From: Nocardia aurantia
Lineage (GTDB): Bacteria > Actinomycetota > Actinomycetes > Mycobacteriales > Mycobacteriaceae
Direction of reading: 5' to 3'
Length of the DNA: 64,000 bases
Assembly: GCF_009604425.1 (NCBI RefSeq)
Contig: NZ_WEGI01000003.1
Span: 124,001 to 188,000 of the forward strand
In this document: positions 59,655 through 64,000 of the stretch, piece after piece
Position numbering within the stretch: position 1 is the stretch's first letter
How the letters are laid out: each line of letters begins with the position of its first letter
Made by a program: the position numbers and the translations under genes
The notes under the pieces: model-generated
What the model was told of the DNA's origin: nothing
Seen by the model: only the letters and a program-made list of their open reading frames with translations
Database searches by the model: none

Positions 59655-60389
59655 ATGGGACGCGTAGACGGCAAAGTGGCACTCATCAGTGGCGGGGCGC
59701 GCGGCATGGGCGCGGCGCACGCGGAACTGCTCGTGGCCGAGGGCGCCCAGGTGATCCTCGGCGACGTCCTGGGCGACGAGGGCCGGGCGGTCGCCGAGAA
59801 GCTCGGCGCCGCAGCGCGTTACGTCCATCTCGATGTCACCGAGCCGGAGCAGTGGGAGGCGGCGGTGGCCGAGGCGGTCACCTCGTTCGGCAAGCTCGAC
59901 GTGCTCGTGAACAACGCCGGCATCATCAACGGCGGCCCGATCGAGAAGTTCGACCTCGGCAAGTGGCGGAAGATCCTCGACGTGAACCTCACCGGCACGT
60001 TCCTCGGCATCCGGGCGGTCGTGGAGCCGATGACCGCGGCCGGCGGCGGCTCGATCGTCAACGTGTCCTCGATCGAGGGCCTGCGCGGCGCCCCCTGGGC
60101 ACACGGTTACGTCGCGTCCAAGTGGGGCGTGCGCGGGCTGGCCAAATCGGCGGCACTCGAGCTGGCGCCCCGCAAGATCCGGATCAACTCGCTGCATCCG
60201 GGACTGATCCGTACCCCCATGACCGAGCAGATCCCCGACGACCTCGTCACCATTCCGCTGGGCCGTCCCGCCCAGCCCGAGGAGGTCGCCACCTTCGTCC
60301 TCTTCCTGGCCAGCGACGAATCCGCGTACGCGACCGGGGCGGAGTTCATCGTCGACGGCGGTCTCGTGGTGGGGGTTCCGCACAAGTAG
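59655..60389 (+). CDS. SDR family oxidoreductase, hydroxysteroid-dehydrogenase-like
   Basis: Classical short-chain dehydrogenase of 244 aa. TGxxxGxG-type motif SGGARGMGAAHA, Asp after beta-2 (LGDVLGDEG, indicating NAD preference), NNAGIINGGP, catalytic Ser in VNVSSIEGLRG, YVASKWG (Tyr, Lys), and C-terminal YATGAEFIVDGGLVVG. It is close in pattern to 3-alpha/20-beta-hydroxysteroid dehydrogenases. It converges on the CYP125-like P450 with a hairpin terminator between them, consistent with an alcohol or ketone step on a sterol or terpenoid ring. Confidence 0.85.
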   Translation: MGRVDGKVALISGGARGMGAAHAELLVAEGAQVILGDVLGDEGRAVAEKLGAAARYVHLDVTEPEQWEAAVAEAVTSFGKLDVLVNNAGIINGGPIEKFDLGKWRKILDVNLTGTFLGIRAVVEPMTAAGGGSIVNVSSIEGLRGAPWAHGYVASKWGVRGLAKSAALELAPRKIRINSLHPGLIRTPMTEQIPDDLVTIPLGRPAQPEEVATFVLFLASDESAYATGAEFIVDGGLVVGVPHK

Positions 60390-60421
60390 CGAAGGAAGTG
60401 CCCGCACGACAGCAGGTTCGA

Positions 60422-60449
60422 GCGGCCCGGGTGAAACCACCCGGGCCGC
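60422..60449. terminator. Hairpin terminator between convergent genes
   Basis: Perfect 12-base stem GCGGCCCGGGTG / CACCCGGGCCGC with loop AAAC, midway between the SDR stop and the P450 stop. It can serve both strands. Confidence 0.75.
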
Positions 60450-60461
60450 AGCCGTTTCCGG

Positions 60462-61706
60462 CTACTCGTACCGCACCCGCCAGTGCTTGATGCCGTTGAT
60501 CCAGCCCGAGCGCAGCCGTTCCGGAGCCGCGACCTCCGACAGGTCCGGCATGACATCGGCGAGCGCGTTGAACATCAGATCGATCTCGAGCCGCGCCAGA
60601 TTCGCTCCGACGCAGTAGTGCGCCCCGGTGCCGCCGAAGGCCAGATGCGGATTGGGATCGCGGGTGATGTCGAAGGAGAACGGATTCTCGAAGGTGTCCT
60701 CGTCGAAATTGGCCGAGCTGTAGAACAATCCGACGCGCTGCCCGGCCCGGATCGTCGCGCCGCCGAGTTCGGTGTCCGCGGTGGCGGTGCGCTGGAACGC
60801 CGTCACCGGGGTGGCCCAGCGGACGATCTCGTCGGTGGCGGTGCGCGGCCGCTCCCGCTTGTACAGTTCCCACTGCTCCGGATTGTCGACGAACGCCTTC
60901 ATGCCGTGGGTGATCGCGTTGCGGGTGGTCTCGTTCCCGGCCACCGCCAGCAGGATCACGAAGAACCCGAACTCCTCGGAAGCCAGTGCCTCCCCGTCGA
61001 CATCGGCGTGCACGAGTTGACTCACGATGTCGCCCAGCGGATTCGCGCGCCGCGCCTCGGCCATCTGCCAGGCGTAGCCGAGGATCTCCATCGAGGCGAG
61101 CGACGACGCGTCGGTGGTGACCGCGTCCCCGTACTCCGGATCGTCGTAGTTCAGCATCTGATTCGACCATTCGAACAGCTTGTGCCGGTCGTCCTGCGGA
61201 ACCCCCAGCAGTTCCGCGATCGCCTGCAACGGCAGCTCACACGCCACCTGCTCGACGAAATCGCCGGTGCCCGCCTCCCGCGCGGCCCGCACGATGGCGC
61301 CCGCGCGATCGGCCAGCGCGGTCCGCAACCCCTCGACGGCCCTGGGGCTGAACCCCTTCGAGATGATTCGCCGGATCTTGGTGTGCTTCGGCGGATCCAT
61401 GTTCACCAGCAGCGCGCCGGTGAGCTCGATCTGCTCGGGCGTCACCTCGCCGGGCAACCGGATGATCGACCCCTTCCGCTGCGAGGAGTACAGCTCCGAA
61501 TTACGCGAGATCTCCTTGATGTCCTCGTGTTTGGAGACGACCCAGTACCCCCCGTCCCGGAATCCGCCGGACTGCTCGTCGGTCTGCGGATTCCACCACA
61601 CCGGCGCGGTCCGCCGCAGTTCGGCGAACTCCCGCACCGGATTACGCGATTCCCAGAGGCCAGGATCGGTGAAATCGAAGCCGGCGGGGATGGACGGAGC
61701 TGACAT
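60462..61706 (-). CDS. CYP125-like cytochrome P450 (steroid C26 monooxygenase family)
   Basis: Haem monooxygenase of 414 aa. The whole sequence follows the CYP125 pattern: IPAGFDFTDPGLWE, FRDGGYWVVSKHEDIKEISR, GTGDFVEQVACELPLQAIAE, EFGFFVILLAVAGNETTRNA (I-helix), DEIVRWATPVTAFQRTATAD, FGGTGAHYCVGANLARLEID (haem Cys) and PERLRSGWINGIKHWRV. In Mycobacterium tuberculosis CYP125A1 oxidises the terminal carbon of the cholesterol side chain. This one sits outside the classic Cho region, so a plant or other sterol, or a terpenoid, is possible. AGGAGGAAAGCA precedes the start. Confidence 0.85.
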   Translation of the reverse strand: MSAPSIPAGFDFTDPGLWESRNPVREFAELRRTAPVWWNPQTDEQSGGFRDGGYWVVSKHEDIKEISRNSELYSSQRKGSIIRLPGEVTPEQIELTGALLVNMDPPKHTKIRRIISKGFSPRAVEGLRTALADRAGAIVRAAREAGTGDFVEQVACELPLQAIAELLGVPQDDRHKLFEWSNQMLNYDDPEYGDAVTTDASSLASMEILGYAWQMAEARRANPLGDIVSQLVHADVDGEALASEEFGFFVILLAVAGNETTRNAITHGMKAFVDNPEQWELYKRERPRTATDEIVRWATPVTAFQRTATADTELGGATIRAGQRVGLFYSSANFDEDTFENPFSFDITRDPNPHLAFGGTGAHYCVGANLARLEIDLMFNALADVMPDLSEVAAPERLRSGWINGIKHWRVRYE

Positions 61707-61762
61707 TGCTTTCCTCCTGACGGACCTGACGTCCTGGCGGGGCGGAAATTCCTCCCGGAAAT

Positions 61763-61797
61763 CTGTCCAGACAAATGATGGACATCTGTCTGGACAG
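61763..61797. promoter_or_regulatory. Inverted repeat CTGTCCAGACA-N13-TGTCTGGACAG upstream of CYP125-like gene
   Basis: Perfect 11-base arms (61763-61773, 61787-61797) with GGACATC inside the spacer. The right arm continues into TCTGGACAGTA, shared with the SDR promoter. It lies 57-91 bases upstream of the P450 start. It is a good candidate for a two-dimer TetR site. Confidence 0.6.
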
Positions 61798-61918
61798 TAC
61801 TATGGCGAGCAGTGTGCGACAAGGTCCGTGGCCCGGCGAATGCCACGGCGCGGTGCACGCGCGACGGCCCCGGCCGCACGCGCGGTCGGGGCCGTCGGAG
61901 GACGCTCGGGAGTGTCGG

Positions 61919-62506
61919 TCAGGTGTGCCGGTCGGCGAGGAGGCGCCGGGCGGAGATCTCGAGGAGGTCGGCTACCTGTTCGTAGGAGAGGATGTTCATG
62001 CCCGCCTGTAGCAGGGCGCCGGAGTAGAGCAGTTCCAGCATGGACAGGCTCTCCGAGTCGGTGGATCCGAGGGCGGCGGCGAGCCGGCCGCGGATCTCGG
62101 TGCCGATGCGGACCCGCAGGTGGCGGACGTCCGGGTCGTCGCCGAGGAGGGCGCTGCTGACCGCGCTGGCCAGAGCCGGTTCGTCGGCGACCAGCAGGGA
62201 GACCTGGCGCAGGACCGCCACCACGCGGGCGGCCGGATCCGCGTCGTCGGTCTCCAGGGGCGGGGCGGCGATCAGACGGCGCCAGTACACCTCCGAGATC
62301 AGGTGTTCCTTGGAGGAGAAGTACGTGTAGGCGGTGGCGGTGCCGACACCCGCTGCGGCGGCGACGAGGCGAATCGTGGTGCCGGAGTAGCCTTCCCGGG
62401 ACAGTACGTCGATCGCAGCCGCGGTGAGGCGGTCGACGGTGTCGGCCTGTTTCTCGGTGAGGCGACGTCGAGTCGCCTCGATGCCGGTGGATGCGAGTTC
62501 GGACAT
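61919..62506 (-). CDS. TetR family transcriptional regulator
   Basis: Regulator of 195 aa. HTH: LTAAAIDVLSREGYSGTTIR, then AAAAGVGTATAYTYFSSKEH. The C-terminal domain contains MLELLYSGALLQAGMNILSY and ISARRLLADRHT. It is related to the shorter TetR at 58 kb. A GGACA/TGTCTGAA palindrome covers its start codon. It lies between the acyl-CoA synthetase and the P450 on the same strand and probably controls the cluster. Confidence 0.85.
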   Translation of the reverse strand: MSELASTGIEATRRRLTEKQADTVDRLTAAAIDVLSREGYSGTTIRLVAAAAGVGTATAYTYFSSKEHLISEVYWRRLIAAPPLETDDADPAARVVAVLRQVSLLVADEPALASAVSSALLGDDPDVRHLRVRIGTEIRGRLAAALGSTDSESLSMLELLYSGALLQAGMNILSYEQVADLLEISARRLLADRHT

Positions 62507-62515
62507 GTGTCTGAA
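62498..62515. promoter_or_regulatory. TTCGGACA-TG-TGTCTGAA palindrome over the tetR start codon
   Basis: 8-base arms with a single mismatch around a TG centre, overlapping the start codon at 62506. Nearly identical to the site at 58398. Leftward, both are preceded by similar stretches (CAGTAGGATTCAGACACATG here and CTAGTATTCGGACACATG there). Confidence 0.6.
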
Positions 62516-62554
62516 TCCTACTGTAGTGACACGACCAGGGTCGTTGCGGCACGG

Positions 62555-64000
62555 TCAGCGATCGCCGCCGGTGCCCACGCGGTGGTCCGGGGTGCGGGCG
62601 CCGGCGTACTCCTTCGCCCAGCGGTAGTCGGGTTTGCCGCTGGGGGAGCGGACCACGGTCTCGGCGACCCAGAGGGTGCGGGGCACCTTGTAGCCCGCCA
62701 GATGGTGACGGACGTGGGCGATCAGGTCGTCGAAATCCGGGGCGCCGGTATCGGTGGTCGCGACGACCGCGGCGACCTGCTGGCCCCAGCGCTCGTGGGC
62801 GATGCCGACCACCACCGCGTCGAAGACCGAATCATGCGCCTTGAGAACGCTTTCCACCTCTTCGACGAACACCTTCTCGCCGCCGGTGTTGATCACCATG
62901 TTGCCGCGGCCGAGCAGGGTGATGTAACCGCCCTCCTCGGCGCGGGCACGGTCGTCGGTGACCACCGTGCGGACGCCGTCGACGGTCCGGAACAGCTTCT
63001 CGGTCTTCGCGGTGTCCTTGTAGTAGCCCAGCGGCACCGAACCGGTCTTCGCCAGCCAGCCCTCCTCGCCGATTGCGACCGGCCGGCCGTCGTCGTCGAC
63101 GACCACCGCGCCGCGACCGGTCTGCACGCGCGGGCCACGGCCGGGATCGTCGTCCTTGGTGGCGAAACCCATTCCGCCGAAACCGGTTTCGGAGGAGCCG
63201 ATGGAATCGGAGATCAGGGCCGACGGGAAGCGTTCCAGCAGTGCGTTCTTCACCGGCTGGGACAGCAGCGCCGCGCCGGAGGCGATGACCACCAGCGAGC
63301 TCGTGTCGCCGTCGGCCTCGGCGTGCGCGTCCAGCAGCGGCCGCGCCATCGCGTCACCGGTGATCACCAGCACCATCGGCCGCTCCCGGATCACGGTGCG
63401 CCACACCGCCGCCGCGTCGAACCTCGACTCGAACACGACCGCGTTGCCGGTCCACAGCGCGGTGAAGGTGGGCATCATCGCCGAGGGGTGGATCAGCGGC
63501 GGCAGGATCAGCCAGGTGGCGGGATCGGACTGCGCGCCGACCCGCGACTGCTGGAACTCGTCCGCGACCGGTTCCCCGGTGTAGAAGTCGATTCCGCCGC
63601 CGAGGACCCGCCACATGTCCTCCTGCCGCCACATCACGCCCTTGGGCAGGCCGGTGGTGCCGCCGGTGTACATCATGTACAGATCGTCGGCGCTGCGCTC
63701 CACCACCCGCCGCGCCGGGGAACCGGCGGCCAGTGCCGCCTCGTATTCCGTTGCCGCGCTGGGTAAGTGATCGCCACCCAGGTCGTCGTCGACGACGATC
63801 GCGTGCCGCACCCGCGGCGCCCGCGCCAGGGCCGGCGCCACGGCCGGTTCGTAGCGGCGGTGGTACACGAGCACGTCGAGATCCGCGTTGTCGTAGAGGT
63901 AGACCAGTTCCTCGACGCCGTAGCGGTAGTTGACGTTGATCGGCACCGCCCGCAGCTTGAAGCAGGCGATCAGGGTCTCCATCGTCTCGATGCTGTTGTG
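62555..64000 (-). CDS. Acyl-CoA synthetase (FadD17/FadD19-like), 5' end outside window
   Basis: ATP-dependent CoA ligase of the ANL superfamily; 481 residues are visible and the frame stays open to the window edge, so the N-terminus is missing. Motifs: P-loop YMMYTGGTTGLPKGVMWRQE, adenylate-binding ISDSIGSSETGFGG, hinge/second-domain GNMVINTGGEKVFVEEVESV, and catalytic Lys near the end in RSPSGKPDYRWAKEYA. The GVMWRQED pattern is typical of mycobacterial and nocardial FadD17/FadD19-type enzymes that activate steroid side-chain acids. It would act after the CYP125-like P450. It is the first gene of the leftward FadD-TetR-P450 series, as far as visible. Confidence 0.85.
   Translation of the reverse strand, partial: HNSIETMETLIACFKLRAVPINVNYRYGVEELVYLYDNADLDVLVYHRRYEPAVAPALARAPRVRHAIVVDDDLGGDHLPSAATEYEAALAAGSPARRVVERSADDLYMMYTGGTTGLPKGVMWRQEDMWRVLGGGIDFYTGEPVADEFQQSRVGAQSDPATWLILPPLIHPSAMMPTFTALWTGNAVVFESRFDAAAVWRTVIRERPMVLVITGDAMARPLLDAHAEADGDTSSLVVIASGAALLSQPVKNALLERFPSALISDSIGSSETGFGGMGFATKDDDPGRGPRVQTGRGAVVVDDDGRPVAIGEEGWLAKTGSVPLGYYKDTAKTEKLFRTVDGVRTVVTDDRARAEEGGYITLLGRGNMVINTGGEKVFVEEVESVLKAHDSVFDAVVVGIAHERWGQQVAAVVATTDTGAPDFDDLIAHVRHHLAGYKVPRTLWVAETVVRSPSGKPDYRWAKEYAGARTPDHRVGTGGDR

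Noticed and set aside
1..64000. Searched for tRNA and rRNA genes, insertion sequences, integrases, attachment-site repeats and riboswitches
   Set aside because: Reading by eye I found none that could be supported. Gene content and spacing are continuous chromosomal; a covariance-model search would be needed to exclude small RNAs.

Overview
The window is high-GC DNA with dense, C/G-ending codons, many divergently oriented regulator/enzyme pairs, an mce operon, a CYP125-like P450, an ANTAR protein and several lipoproteins. This points to a mycolic-acid actinobacterium, most likely Nocardia or a close relative such as Rhodococcus. I saw no rRNA, tRNA, CRISPR array, phage or insertion sequence. 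It reads as an ordinary chromosomal accessory/catabolic region, not as mobile DNA.

Layout. 1-4.3 kb: 3' end of an mce lipid-import operon (end of mceC, mceD, mceE, mceF, Mce-associated membrane protein). 4.4-12.2 kb: a six-gene leftward operon (aldo/keto reductase, two paralogous flavin monooxygenases, and a sulfonate/nitrate-type ABC importer: permease, binding lipoprotein, ATPase) with a divergent IclR regulator. It looks like an organosulfur or organonitrogen scavenging unit. 12.2-13.9 kb: MarR regulator and HbpS-like protein separated by two palindromes, then an unknown protein. 13.9-17.9 kb: a leftward pair (tandem GNAT-like protein and an unknown 350-aa protein) and an unknown secreted protein. 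18.0-19.6 kb: nucleotidyltransferase-BON fusion coupled to a metallophosphoesterase. 19.6-23.1 kb: stress-type genes (DUF6328, PAS-ANTAR, a 51-aa DUF6131 protein, a lipoprotein, a DoxX protein with twelve 11-residue repeats), two of them with a matching SigF/SigB-like promoter.

23.2-33.2 kb: acyl-CoA dehydrogenase, zinc-type oxidoreductase with divergent AraC, TetR with divergent FAD monooxygenase, an enoyl-CoA hydratase with foreign-looking codon use, a MFS/TetR drug-efflux pair with a strong operator, a decayed alpha/beta-hydrolase gene and a mycofactocin-type SDR. 33.6-46.2 kb: a catabolic island with two MFS transporters, a TetR regulator and a six-gene leftward operon (two phosphotriesterase-like proteins, FAD monooxygenase, alpha/beta hydrolase, metallo-beta-lactamase-fold hydrolase, CocE-type hydrolase). 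One phosphotriesterase paralogue has lost nearly all metal ligands. A similar promoter-region element precedes both this operon and the MFS/TetR pair.

46.2-54.9 kb: LysR, DsrE, tandem HD-GYP/LuxR protein, an ArsR-SRPBCC-RibD-like operon, a P450 with divergent LacI, and a phosphotransferase. 54.9-64 kb: GH3 glycosidase with divergent TetR, then a cluster resembling steroid side-chain catabolism: TetR, dihydrodipicolinate-reductase-like dehydrogenase, SDR, CYP125-like P450, second TetR and an acyl-CoA synthetase cut by the window end. Related GGACA/TGTCC-type palindromes recur in front of these genes and probably define a small local regulon.

Most functions come from recognising conserved motifs by eye. 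Substrates and binding specificities are inference.
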